DNA of 10,470 nt from Thermoleophilia bacterium (GCA_014534415.1 JACVRM010000070.1:1-10470); one strand, 5' to 3'; numbered from the stretch's first letter, positions 1-6,372 are shown. Translations and numbers: made by a program. Notes: generated by a model not told the origin, from the sequence alone.

Positions 1-34
1 CCAGAAACAGGGGTCCCGCTAGGAGCATGCTTCT

Positions 35-118
35 TCTGCCTCGTCTTCCCGCCGCGGCGCGATTTCAGCGGTCACCAGCGCGGCGCACGCGCGCGAGCGA
101 GGTCTGACCCCAACGCGT
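35..118. repeat. 84-bp direct repeat, copy A
   Basis: This segment recurs 121 bp downstream (156-239) with 79 of 84 bases identical by my hand alignment; the mismatches are at 40, 43, 58, 64 and 76. It ends in the 18-base core GGTCTGACCCCAACGCGT (101-118), whose centre GGTC-T-GACC is a small inverted repeat. It lies outside any convincing gene. The short reading frames that cross it are low-complexity Arg/Ala/Ser translations of GC-rich DNA. The palindromic core and local multiplicity resemble REP-type intergenic repeats, but the repeat family is inferred, not identified. Confidence 0.85.
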
Positions 119-125
119 GGCCATC

Positions 126-156
126 CGCGAGCGAGTGGGGTCTGACCCCAACGCGT
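126..156. repeat. Short middle copy of the repeat core with perfect inverted repeat
   Basis: This is a third, truncated copy of the repeat end. It shares CGCGAGCGAG and the 18-base core (139-156) with the two 84-bp copies but has three extra bases (TGG) between them. The insertion makes a perfect 15-base inverted repeat at 136-150, TGGGGTC-T-GACCCCA, which is only partial in the two long copies. It could be the least degraded form of the palindrome, or a recombination junction between long copies. Confidence 0.75.
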
Positions 157-239
157 CTGCGTCCTCTTCCCGCCGCGGTGCGATCTCAGCGGTCACGAGC
201 GCGGCGCACGCGCGCGAGCGAGGTCTGACCCCAACGCGT
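156..239. repeat. 84-bp direct repeat, copy B
   Basis: Second long copy of the element at 35-118, in the same orientation with an offset of 121 bp. It begins at the last base of the middle core copy and ends with the same 18-base core (222-239). Near-identity over 84 bases shows recent duplication or an active copying mechanism. No transposase gene and no target-site duplication are visible in the window. Confidence 0.85.
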
Positions 240-259
240 CGCCGCCCGAGCCGCTCGAA

Positions 260-280
260 CCGGACAGTCCCGTCCGGGAC
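260..280 (-). terminator. Possible hairpin terminator after the coiled-coil gene
   Basis: The sequence just past the stop codon at 296-298 (read on the minus strand) can form two mutually exclusive hairpins. One is CCGGAC (260-265) with GTCCGG (272-277); the other is GTCCC (267-271) with GGGAC (276-280). There is no U-run after either, so this is at best a non-canonical terminator. It may instead be another palindromic repeat fragment linked to the repeat cluster upstream. Confidence 0.35.
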
Positions 281-295
281 AGATGCCTCCCGGGC

Positions 296-1690
296 TTAGG
301 GGCTGTTGCTGTTGCGGTCGCCGGCCGGGAAGGCGGCGACCTCGCGGCGGCGCAGCTCGGTCTGGAGCTGGCCGACGTACTCCTGGAGCTGCGTCTCCTT
401 GACGCCCAAGCGCTGCTCGAGCTCCGCGACGAACGCCTCACGGCGCTCCAGCCTGTCGAGCCGGATCTCGTAGTCGGCCTCGGCCTTTGCCCCGCGCACG
501 TCGAGCGCGTGCTCGCGCTCCTCGAGCTCGCTGGCCCGCGCGGCGGCCTCCTCCGCGCTGCGCTTGGCGCGCTGCTCGAGAACCTCGGCGCGCTCGCGCT
601 GCGTCTCGAGTAGCCGCTCCAGCTCCTCGGCCCGCCGCTCGCGTGCCGCGAGCTCGCTCTGACGACGCTCGAGCTCCCAACTCAGCTCGTCCAGATCACG
701 CGCGCGAGCGTCCACGCGCTCGACGCGGGACAGCGCTTCGGCGCGCTCGTTGAGCTCCGCCTCGCGCGCGGCAGCCGCGGCCTCGCGCTGCTCGAGCTGC
801 GCAAGGAGATGCTCGCCATCCTCGTAGCGGGCGTCGCGCGCGACGGCCTCGCCGCGCAGCTCCTCCTCGCGCCGCAACAGATCGGCCTCCCGGGCGGCGA
901 GCGCTTCCTCGCGCGCGCCAACGCGCGCCTTCTCGTCGCCGAGCTTGCGATGCTCGGCGGCGAGCTCGGACCGCCGCGCCGTGAACTCCTTCTCGGCAGA
1001 CGCGAACGACGTTTCCCGCTCGCGCAACGCCCGCTCGCGCGCCTCGATCCGCGCCCGCACCTCGCGCTCACGCGCGTCGACGTCCCGCTCGCGCCTTGTC
1101 AGTTTCTCATCGCGCCGCGCGACCGCCGCCGCACCCTGCTGATGCTCGGCCGCCCACCGTCTCGCCTCTTTCTCGGCCGACTCGAGCTGCGCGGCGCGGC
1201 CCTCGAGCGAGCGCCGCAACTCGGCGAGCCGTGCGTCGTCGGCAGAAACCTCGTTGCCGAGCGCCGAGACGCGCTTGCGCTCCGCGGCAATCTCCTCCGA
1301 GCTCCGCACGACGCGCTGCTCGCGCTCCGCGAGCTCCGCCTCGTGGGCCGCGACCCTCGCCGCGCGCTCCTCGAGCTCGCTGGCGCGCCGCGCGGCGTCC
1401 TGCTCCGTGGCAAGCCGCCGCTCGTACGCGGCGACCTGCTCGGCAAGCGCCGTGCGCAGCTCCCGCTCCTGGGCCTGTGCCTCGGCCAGCGCCGTTCTCA
1501 GCCCCGCGAGCTCGTCGTCGGACGCCGGCGCGGGCGCGGGCGCGACCGGCGCAACAACCTCGACTGCCGGAGGCTGCGCCTCGGCCGGCGTCTGCTCAGC
1601 CGGCTCGTTGCGCTGCGCGATCTTGCCGCGCAGCCCGGTGCCGAAGCCGCGCTCGGTCTCGCTTGGTTGGTTGTCCGGCCGGTCCACCAT
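296..1690 (-). CDS. Long coiled-coil protein of unknown function
   Basis: Encodes 464 residues from an ATG at 1690 to a TAA at 296. No signal peptide or membrane segment is visible, so it is probably cytoplasmic. Residues 1-30 are polar and include a Gly/Arg patch (ERGFGTGLRGK, about 13-23). Residues 30-57 are Pro/Ala-rich and look disordered. From about 58 to 450 the protein is almost unbroken Glu/Arg/Ala/Leu with heptad-like spacing, as expected of a long coiled coil. The last part (LGVKETQLQEYVGQLQ, about 426-441) is less repetitive and may be a conserved tail. I see no cysteine and no internal methionine. A weak GGAAG lies about 12 bases before the start. There is no SMC-type ATPase head, so a function as an SMC protein is not supported. 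A scaffold or DivIVA-like role is possible but speculative. It is the last gene of the minus-strand run, 74 bases after the hydrolase-like gene. Confidence 0.8.
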   Translation of the reverse strand: MVDRPDNQPSETERGFGTGLRGKIAQRNEPAEQTPAEAQPPAVEVVAPVAPAPAPASDDELAGLRTALAEAQAQERELRTALAEQVAAYERRLATEQDAARRASELEERAARVAAHEAELAEREQRVVRSSEEIAAERKRVSALGNEVSADDARLAELRRSLEGRAAQLESAEKEARRWAAEHQQGAAAVARRDEKLTRRERDVDAREREVRARIEARERALRERETSFASAEKEFTARRSELAAEHRKLGDEKARVGAREEALAAREADLLRREEELRGEAVARDARYEDGEHLLAQLEQREAAAAAREAELNERAEALSRVERVDARARDLDELSWELERRQSELAARERRAEELERLLETQRERAEVLEQRAKRSAEEAAARASELEEREHALDVRGAKAEADYEIRLDRLERREAFVAELEQRLGVKETQLQEYVGQLQTELRRREVAAFPAGDRNSNSP

Positions 1691-1728
1691 GCGTCAGGTC
1701 TTCCGAAGGAATCGGCGGAGACGTGCGC

Positions 1729-1759
1729 CGCCGTCATCCCTCGGTCGGGGCTGACGGCG
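1729..1759 (-). terminator. Stem-loop after the DUF4091/GH123-like gene
   Basis: An 8-bp perfect stem, CGCCGTCA (1729-1736) with TGACGGCG (1752-1759), encloses a 15-base loop that can pair further (CCC with GGG). It starts five bases beyond the stop codon at 1765-1767 on the minus strand and precedes the coiled-coil gene start at 1690. The position suits a terminator or a processing and stability hairpin, but no U-run follows. A separate 16-base perfect palindrome, CGGCGCTCGAGCGCCG, lies at 1772-1787 within the last codons of the hydrolase-like gene. Confidence 0.45.
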
Positions 1760-1764
1760 CGGAT

Positions 1765-3639
1765 CTACGAGCGGCGCTCGAGCGCCGAAATCAGCGACCG
1801 TCGTAGCAGCTCCATCCGGCGCGCGAGGCCCACGTTCTTGTACGCGGGCCACGTATAGCCGACGCCGCGGCCGTTGCGAACGCGGCCGAAAACCACACCG
1901 AGGGCCTTCCTCGTCGCCGCTGCGCCGAACCGCTGCCGGTACAGCGTCACGAGGTTGACGTCCTCGATGCCGTCCCGGATCTCCTCGAGCCGGATCGACG
2001 TCACCGGTTGCGCCGTCGGCTCGCGAAGGTCGTATTCGTCGGACACCGGCGGGTAGATGAGGCTCACGTCGCCGTTCGCCAGCTGCCCCTTCGGCGTGCG
2101 CGAGGAAACCGGGTCGGCGTACGGGTTGCGGGGCGCCGCCTTCGCGGCGGTCGGCGCCCGGCCGTCGACCCAGCGGTTCATGTGCCAGATCAGCCAGCCC
2201 GAGTTCCGCTCGTACGCGTTCCAGAGCATGAGTAGCCGCGGATCCGTCGCCGGACCGTCGATGGCGAGCTGCGGGATGGTCCTGGTCGGCATGTAGTACG
2301 TGTACGACCACACCTCCTTGCCGCGCTTGCGAAGCTTCTGGATCAGCCTCCAGGTGTCGCGCGAGTGGTCGATGCCGAACTTGCGCTCGAGCCCGGCGGT
2401 CCACCGACCGTAGTACTTGTTCGTCGCCACCACCCACGTGTCGAGATCGTCACGTCCGCCGTTCCACAGGTTCTCATTCGAGTTCTTGACGCCACGGAAG
2501 GTATGGCAATTGAGGTTGCCGAACCGCTTGCAGAGGCGGCGCGGAGGTACACGCTCGTACGGGTAGGCCGTCGCGAGCGCCTTGACGCCCTTCGCGTGCC
2601 GGTGGACGAGCCGGTTGATGGCCGGAATCTCGCCCCGCTCGTGCTTGTTGCCCGGCTCGTCCCACACCCAAAGGTACGTGTTGTGGCCGATCCAGTCGCG
2701 CTTGCGCCAGTACTCGGCGACGTTCTCGAGATAGCTGGCGCCCGTCTTGCGCCAGTCGCGCTCGATGACGAATCGGTCGCCCCGGCTCGGAAGCACCTTC
2801 GCCGACCAGGGCTGCCGGTGGTAGGTCTGCGGAAACTCAGGGGAGCGCCACCAGCAGGCCGCGCAGGACCCGTCGGCATACCGGCCCAACCGGTCCGGAC
2901 GTCCGTAGTCCCATCCGGTCGGGCTGATGTAGTGGTCGGCGAAGAACGCCGTGAGGTTGCGGTACATGCGCAGCAGCCGGGCGCCGTCGTCGCGCTGCGG
3001 GTCTCCGATCGGCGCGTGCTGGAGGTACCAGCCCGTCAGGAAGCCGCCGATCGCCTTGAACGCGCGCCGGTCCGTCGGCTCGATCGCCTGGACGCTCGCG
3101 ACGCGGAGGTCGAAGTCGTGCGTCGCATACGGCCGGCCGTTCTGGTCGTTGACGACGATCTCGCCGTGGTAGGAGCGCGACGCCGTCTGGCGAGGGACGT
3201 CGACCAGGACGACGAAGCCGCCCCACTCGCCCGGCTTCGTCTCGAGGCCGGCGCTCGTCTGCGGCGGCAGCGGGTCGGCGTAGCGGCCGGTGCCGAGCGA
3301 GACGCCGTCGGACGGCGATTCGACCCGCACGAAGCCGACGCGCAGGAAGCGCACCTTCCCCTCGAACCAGGGGTCGGAGCCGGGACCGAGCTCGGCGGAG
3401 AGGCGGTTGCCAGAAGCGCGGACGACCAGCTGAAAACCTTCTGTCTCGCCCCTCAGCGCGACGAGGCCGCGCGCAAGCGGGTTCGTCGCCGGGGCCTGAT
3501 CCGGCGTGAATCGCTCGGTGAGCAGCAGGGCGCGCCGTTCGACGGCCTGCGGCGCGGCGAACGCCGTGGTGGCGACCAGCGCCGCCAGGATCGCGAGCGC
3601 GCCGACCAACTGACCGCGGACCGTGAGAAGAGGCCGCAT
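1765..3639 (-). CDS. Secreted DUF4091 / GH123-like glycoside hydrolase homologue
   Basis: I start this protein at the ATG at 3639, giving 624 residues. That start yields a clean signal peptide: MRPLLTVRGQ, a hydrophobic stretch, and a cleavage-like AFA-AP near residue 28. An in-frame ATG at 3684 adds 15 residues, but that codon sits inside a perfect hairpin. Residues about 30-185 look like a beta-rich N-terminal domain. The middle contains LWVWDEPG, with an adjacent Asp-Glu at about residues 327-328. The C-terminal part has GWLIWHMNRW, then NGDVSLIYPP and IRLEEIRDGIED, the arrangement typical of DUF4091 and the GH123 catalytic domain. In characterised GH123 enzymes, which are beta-N-acetylgalactosaminidases, an Asp-Glu pair carries out substrate-assisted hydrolysis. 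The fold and retained acid pair support an extracellular glycosidase; the sugar specificity is inference. It follows another secreted-protein gene on the same strand. Confidence 0.85.
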   Translation of the reverse strand: MRPLLTVRGQLVGALAILAALVATTAFAAPQAVERRALLLTERFTPDQAPATNPLARGLVALRGETEGFQLVVRASGNRLSAELGPGSDPWFEGKVRFLRVGFVRVESPSDGVSLGTGRYADPLPPQTSAGLETKPGEWGGFVVLVDVPRQTASRSYHGEIVVNDQNGRPYATHDFDLRVASVQAIEPTDRRAFKAIGGFLTGWYLQHAPIGDPQRDDGARLLRMYRNLTAFFADHYISPTGWDYGRPDRLGRYADGSCAACWWRSPEFPQTYHRQPWSAKVLPSRGDRFVIERDWRKTGASYLENVAEYWRKRDWIGHNTYLWVWDEPGNKHERGEIPAINRLVHRHAKGVKALATAYPYERVPPRRLCKRFGNLNCHTFRGVKNSNENLWNGGRDDLDTWVVATNKYYGRWTAGLERKFGIDHSRDTWRLIQKLRKRGKEVWSYTYYMPTRTIPQLAIDGPATDPRLLMLWNAYERNSGWLIWHMNRWVDGRAPTAAKAAPRNPYADPVSSRTPKGQLANGDVSLIYPPVSDEYDLREPTAQPVTSIRLEEIRDGIEDVNLVTLYRQRFGAAATRKALGVVFGRVRNGRGVGYTWPAYKNVGLARRMELLRRSLISALERRS

Positions 3640-3682
3640 TTGGTGCAGTCTTCGGCGGGGGAATGCATCTCCTTGAGCGCGC

Positions 3683-3700
3683 ATCCCCCTTCTGGGGGAT
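3683..3700 (-). other. Perfect intercistronic hairpin
   Basis: ATCCCCC (3683-3689) and GGGGGAT (3694-3700) form a perfect 7-bp stem around a 4-base loop. It lies between the stop codon of the secreted-protein gene (3709) and the preferred start of the hydrolase-like gene (3639). On the minus strand the 3' arm runs into the alternative ATG at 3684, so a start there would be partly sequestered. No U-run follows, so it may be an mRNA-stability or attenuation hairpin rather than a full terminator. Confidence 0.55.
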
Positions 3701-3708
3701 TCGCCCGA

Positions 3709-4695
3709 TCAGCGCTCGCGAACGCAGGCGCGATCGCCGGCGAGCCACTCGTCGAAGACCGCGTCGAAGACGGCGTCGGCCGCGCGATCGTAGGCGCCGA
3801 GCCCGGGGCCTTCCCACTGCACGACCGGCGTGACGCCCGGGCCCATGACGGTCACGCGGTGCCGCTCGCCGTTGCCGGGAGGTCGGAACTCGCTGCTCGG
3901 ATACGCGGGCGGCGGCCGGTCGCGCACGAAGCTGAAGCAGAAGCCGCCGTTCGGGTTGTGCGTCACCTTGGCCGCCGCCCGCTTCCAGCCCTGCCCCCAG
4001 ACCGAGTCGTACGTGTCGATGTAGAAGTAGCGCGCGTGGAAGTCCGATCGCCGGTCGGACGGCGTCCGGTACCCGTGGACGGGTTTCCCGCGGTAGAGCA
4101 GGCGGCCGAAGAGTCCCTGCCACATGCCACCGTACGTCCAGTTCGGCGATACCTGGAGGTCGCCGAGCGGCCCTGTCCAGTGCGAGAGGTGGAGCTCGTA
4201 CCGCATGTGCGCGGGACGGAAGGCGGCAAAACCGCGCATCGGCTGGATGCGCTGCCAGCTCTGAAGCGCCCAGTAGGAGCCGTCGCCGGCCTTGCAGGCG
4301 GCCACGAGCCAGACCAGTCGCGGCCCGTCGTACGGACGGCAGGTATCCCGGAAGCCGTTGCGGACCGGCTTGCGGTACTTGCGCCAACCGCCGGCGTAGT
4401 CCACCTTGAACTGCACTTGCGACGCGATCGGGCTCGGGTGGACGGCGTCCACCGCCCCCCACGCGAGCACCTCGCGACGCTGCCCGTTCTCGCGCGTGTA
4501 GACGATCAATGCCTCTCCGCTCGGATTGACCTTCAACGAGACGTCCTTGACGTCACGGTCGGCCAGGGGCTGGCTCGCGCCGGCGCCCGGGGCTGCCCAC
4601 CCGGCGATCAGGCCGGCCGCCGCAAGCACGCAGAGCGTGCGCGCGGACGGTCGCCACACCGGAACCGACGTGCTGAAACGACGCCCGCCGCTCAC
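3709..4695 (-). CDS. Secreted protein of unknown function
   Basis: Encodes 328 residues from a GTG at 4695 to a TGA at 3709. The N-terminus has basic residues, a hydrophobic stretch (about 21-35) and a likely signal peptidase site after GAGA (about residue 40), so the product is probably exported. The mature part is rich in aromatic residues and glycine, with segments such as DGSYWALQSWQR (about 138-149), ELHLSHWTG (167-175) and VMGPGVTPVVQWEG (283-296). Four cysteines remain after cleavage (119, 134, 253, 324), enough for two disulfides. I recognise no enzyme motif. My impression, unverified, is that similar proteins occur as paralogues in Thermoleophilia. A downstream GTG at 4659 would still leave a signal peptide. 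No clear ribosome binding site is seen. It begins 23 bases after the ku stop, so it may be translated from the ku transcript. It precedes the hydrolase-like gene. Confidence 0.75.
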   Translation of the reverse strand: MSGGRRFSTSVPVWRPSARTLCVLAAAGLIAGWAAPGAGASQPLADRDVKDVSLKVNPSGEALIVYTRENGQRREVLAWGAVDAVHPSPIASQVQFKVDYAGGWRKYRKPVRNGFRDTCRPYDGPRLVWLVAACKAGDGSYWALQSWQRIQPMRGFAAFRPAHMRYELHLSHWTGPLGDLQVSPNWTYGGMWQGLFGRLLYRGKPVHGYRTPSDRRSDFHARYFYIDTYDSVWGQGWKRAAAKVTHNPNGGFCFSFVRDRPPPAYPSSEFRPPGNGERHRVTVMGPGVTPVVQWEGPGLGAYDRAADAVFDAVFDEWLAGDRACVRER

Positions 4696-4718
4696 TCGGC
4701 GCGCGAAGGTAGCAGCGA

Positions 4719-5570
4719 TTAGCCGCGACTGCGACTACGCGCGCGCTTGCGGGAGGACCCGTTCTTGCGCGTCGCTGCCCGCTTGCGAGGCTTCGCGTCG
4801 CGCTGCTTCTTCGCCGCTTCGAGGCTCGCGCGCAGCGCTTCCATGAGGTCGGCCGGCTCCTCCGCCTCCGCCGGCTGCTCGACGCGCACCTTCTTGCCTT
4901 TTCGCTTCTGCTTGATGATCTCGCAGAGCGTGTCGCGATACGTATCCGCGTACCGTTCGGGTTCCCAGGAGCTCGTGAAGCGCTCGATCAGCTCGGTCGC
5001 CATCTCGAGCTCGCGATCGTCGACCTTCGCGTCCGCCGGCTTGACGTCGTCGCTCGGGCGCACCTCGTCGGCGAAGTACATCCGCTCGAGCGTGATCACG
5101 CCGTCGCGTACTCGCAGGCAGCCGAGGTGCTGGCGGTCGCGCAGCACGAACGTCGCAATGCCCGCCAGGCCCGAGTCTTTCAGCGCGCGCTCGAGGAGGG
5201 AGTAGACGCGCTCGGCGCCGTCCTGCGGGCCGAGGTAGTAAGTCTTCTCGAAGAAGATCGGGTCGATCTCGTCGTAGGCGACGAAGTCCGTGATGTCGAT
5301 CGTCCGGTGCCCCTCGACCTGCGCGGCCGCGAAGTCCTCGTCCGACATGTAGACCCACTCGCCCTCTTCCCACTCGAAGGCCTTGACGATCTCGTCGTCC
5401 GGGACGGGCTTGCCCTCCGCTTTGCAGATCTTCTCGTAGCCGATGCGGCTGGCATCCGGCTCGTGGACGTAGTGGAAGTGCAGGTCGTGCTCCTGCGTGG
5501 CGCTGTACATGCGCACGGGCACGTTGACGAGCCCGAACGAGATCGTGCCGGTCCACAGGGCGCGGGGCAT
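4719..5570 (-). CDS. ku: Ku protein, NHEJ DNA-end-binding
   Basis: Encodes 283 residues of a bacterial Ku, which forms a homodimeric ring on broken DNA ends and recruits ligase LigD for non-homologous end joining. The N-terminus, MPRALWTGTISFGLVNVPVR, is the family signature. The core beta-barrel region (about 1-230) is complete, including VEGHRTIDITDFV and the FFEKTYYLGP segment (107-115). The C-terminal helix ADLMEALRASLEAAKK (240-255) matches the LigD-contacting minimal C-terminal region. It is followed by a Lys/Arg-rich tail (256-283) of the kind that binds DNA in actinobacterial Ku proteins. The frame is open upstream to a TTG at 5615, but the ATG at 5570 gives the canonical N-terminus and has an AAGGAG before it. 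No LigD gene lies in the window. The next gene starts 23 bases downstream on the same strand; the thioredoxin gene ends 129 bases upstream. Confidence 0.97.
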   Translation of the reverse strand: MPRALWTGTISFGLVNVPVRMYSATQEHDLHFHYVHEPDASRIGYEKICKAEGKPVPDDEIVKAFEWEEGEWVYMSDEDFAAAQVEGHRTIDITDFVAYDEIDPIFFEKTYYLGPQDGAERVYSLLERALKDSGLAGIATFVLRDRQHLGCLRVRDGVITLERMYFADEVRPSDDVKPADAKVDDRELEMATELIERFTSSWEPERYADTYRDTLCEIIKQKRKGKKVRVEQPAEAEEPADLMEALRASLEAAKKQRDAKPRKRAATRKNGSSRKRARSRSRG

Positions 5571-5573
5571 GCG

Positions 5574-5579
5574 CTCCTT
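5574..5579 (-). promoter_or_regulatory. Ribosome binding site that fixes the ku start
   Basis: AAGGAG on the minus strand, three bases before the ATG at 5568-5570. The spacing is short but the match is strong. Together with the family N-terminus it decides against the upstream TTG start at 5615. Confidence 0.7.
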
Positions 5580-5634
5580 GTCCCCGCGGCGGCGGGATGC
5601 AAAACGGTCGGGCAAAGTCGGTGAACGTCCGCGT

Positions 5635-5646
5635 CGTCACGTGACG
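5635..5646. promoter_or_regulatory. 12-bp palindrome upstream of ku, possible operator
   Basis: CGTCACGTGACG is a perfect 12-base palindrome centred about 70 bases upstream of the ku start, in the 129-base gap after the thioredoxin gene. Its position and symmetry suit a dimeric regulator site controlling ku. I could not define convincing -35 and -10 boxes around it, and in GC-rich DNA one such palindrome could occur by chance. Confidence 0.35.
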
Positions 5647-5682
5647 GGCGCGGCGCTCCCGGCCGGTCGCTGGTCGTCGTCC

Positions 5683-5696
5683 GGGGACTAATCCCC
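5683..5696 (-). terminator. Small hairpin after the thioredoxin gene
   Basis: GGGGA (5683-5687) and TCCCC (5692-5696) form a 5-bp stem with a 4-base loop, three bases beyond the thioredoxin gene's TAA stop (5700-5702) on the minus strand. The stem is short and has no U-run, so it is a weak terminator candidate separating this gene from ku. Confidence 0.3.
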
Positions 5697-5699
5697 TTC

Positions 5700-6260
5700 T
5701 TAGAACAGGATCGCCGCGAGGCGGCGACGGTAGCGCACCGTCAGCGGGTGCTCGGCGCCCAGCTCGTCGAAGACAGCGAGCATCAGGCGCCGGATCTCGT
5801 CGCGGCGAGCGGCGTCCGCTCCGTCGAGGCCGCTGAGGAGCAACTCGAGCGCACGCTCGTACTCGCCGGCATCGAGGGCGGCGACGACGGCCGGCTCTGC
5901 GCCGGACTCGCGAAGCTCGTGGAGCATGCGCTCGCCCGCCGTCGGCTCGGTCAACGCATCCAGGAAATCGGCGACCGCCTGCGGCGGACGCACGCCGACG
6001 AACTCGCTGACGACTCGGCCTTTGCGGAACGCCTTCACGGCCGGGATTCCGCGGATCCCGTACTGCGCGGCGACGCGCGGGTTCGCGTCCACGTCGACTT
6101 TCGCCAGCACGACCCCCTCGCGTAGGGCCGCCTCGCGTTCGAGAGCCGGGCCGAGCACGCGGCATGGGCCACACCACTCGGCCCAGAAGTCCACGACCAC
6201 CGGAAGTTCGGCAGAACGCTCGATGACCGCGGCTTGAAAGGTCTCGTCCGTGACGTCCAC
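5700..6260 (-). CDS. Thioredoxin-domain protein with YbbN/CnoX-like TPR tail
   Basis: I start this at a GTG at 6260, giving 186 residues beginning MDVTDETFQAAV, which is how such thioredoxins normally begin. The open frame extends to 6509 but would add a low-complexity Ser/Arg stretch and overlap the divergent gene. Residues 1-104 are a thioredoxin fold with the active site WCGPC (Cys30, Cys33) and the cis-proline in GIP (Pro73). Residues about 105-186 are helical and end in AEHPLTVRYRRRLAAILF, matching the TPR-like C-terminal domain of YbbN/CnoX co-chaperedoxins. Unlike E. coli CnoX, both active-site cysteines are present, so it should be redox active. Likely roles are disulfide reduction and holding of oxidatively damaged proteins in the cytoplasm; the chaperone role is inferred from the family. 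It is transcribed divergently from the DUF4032 gene, with ku 129 bases downstream. Confidence 0.9.
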   Translation of the reverse strand: MDVTDETFQAAVIERSAELPVVVDFWAEWCGPCRVLGPALEREAALREGVVLAKVDVDANPRVAAQYGIRGIPAVKAFRKGRVVSEFVGVRPPQAVADFLDALTEPTAGERMLHELRESGAEPAVVAALDAGEYERALELLLSGLDGADAARRDEIRRLMLAVFDELGAEHPLTVRYRRRLAAILF

Positions 6261-6372
6261 GTTGCATCCAACGTAGCGGCGGGCCGATCGCTTCCCTGCG
6301 GACGCTCGAACGCGCCCGCCTGGGGACGAAACGTCAAAGCGGCAAGCACGAACCGTGGGCACTATCCCCGGC
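6261..6372. promoter_or_regulatory. Divergent intergenic region between the thioredoxin and DUF4032 genes
   Basis: This 112-base region must hold the start signals for both outward-facing genes if the GTG at 6260 and the ATG at 6373 are correct. On the minus strand a TTGACG (complement of 6332-6337) could be a -35 box for the thioredoxin gene, but I find no good -10 at the right spacing. CGTTG-GATG-CAACG (6260-6273) overlaps the thioredoxin start as a weak hairpin. No promoter is seen clearly on the plus strand. Confidence 0.4.

Noticed and set aside
35..239. The repeat cluster as a CRISPR array
   Set aside because: Only two long copies and one short copy exist, the units are 84 bp with a single 37-bp intervening segment that itself contains repeat core, and no cas gene is present.
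1772..1787. 16-base perfect palindrome CGGCGCTCGAGCGCCG as an operator
   Set aside because: It lies inside the final codons of the hydrolase-like gene and is made of GC-rich Leu/Glu/Arg codons. It may add to 3'-end structure, but nothing supports a binding site.
809..1858. A 349-codon plus-strand frame opposite the coiled-coil gene
   Set aside because: It is the complement of heptad-repeat codons and yields a Leu/Arg-rich repetitive translation. The minus-strand frame gives a coherent protein.
2837..4462. A 541-codon minus-strand frame
   Set aside because: It overlaps both secreted-protein genes in another frame and has no coherent domain, signal peptide or motif.
2365..4722. A 785-codon open frame on the plus strand
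   Set aside because: It lies opposite the two secreted-protein genes, which have signal peptides, family motifs and sensible composition. Its translation is Arg/Val/Ala-rich with no recognisable domain, typical of antisense frames in GC-rich DNA.
4735..6267. A 510-codon minus-strand open frame across ku and the thioredoxin gene
   Set aside because: It is out of frame with both well-supported genes, and its translation is low-complexity Arg/Gly/Ala.
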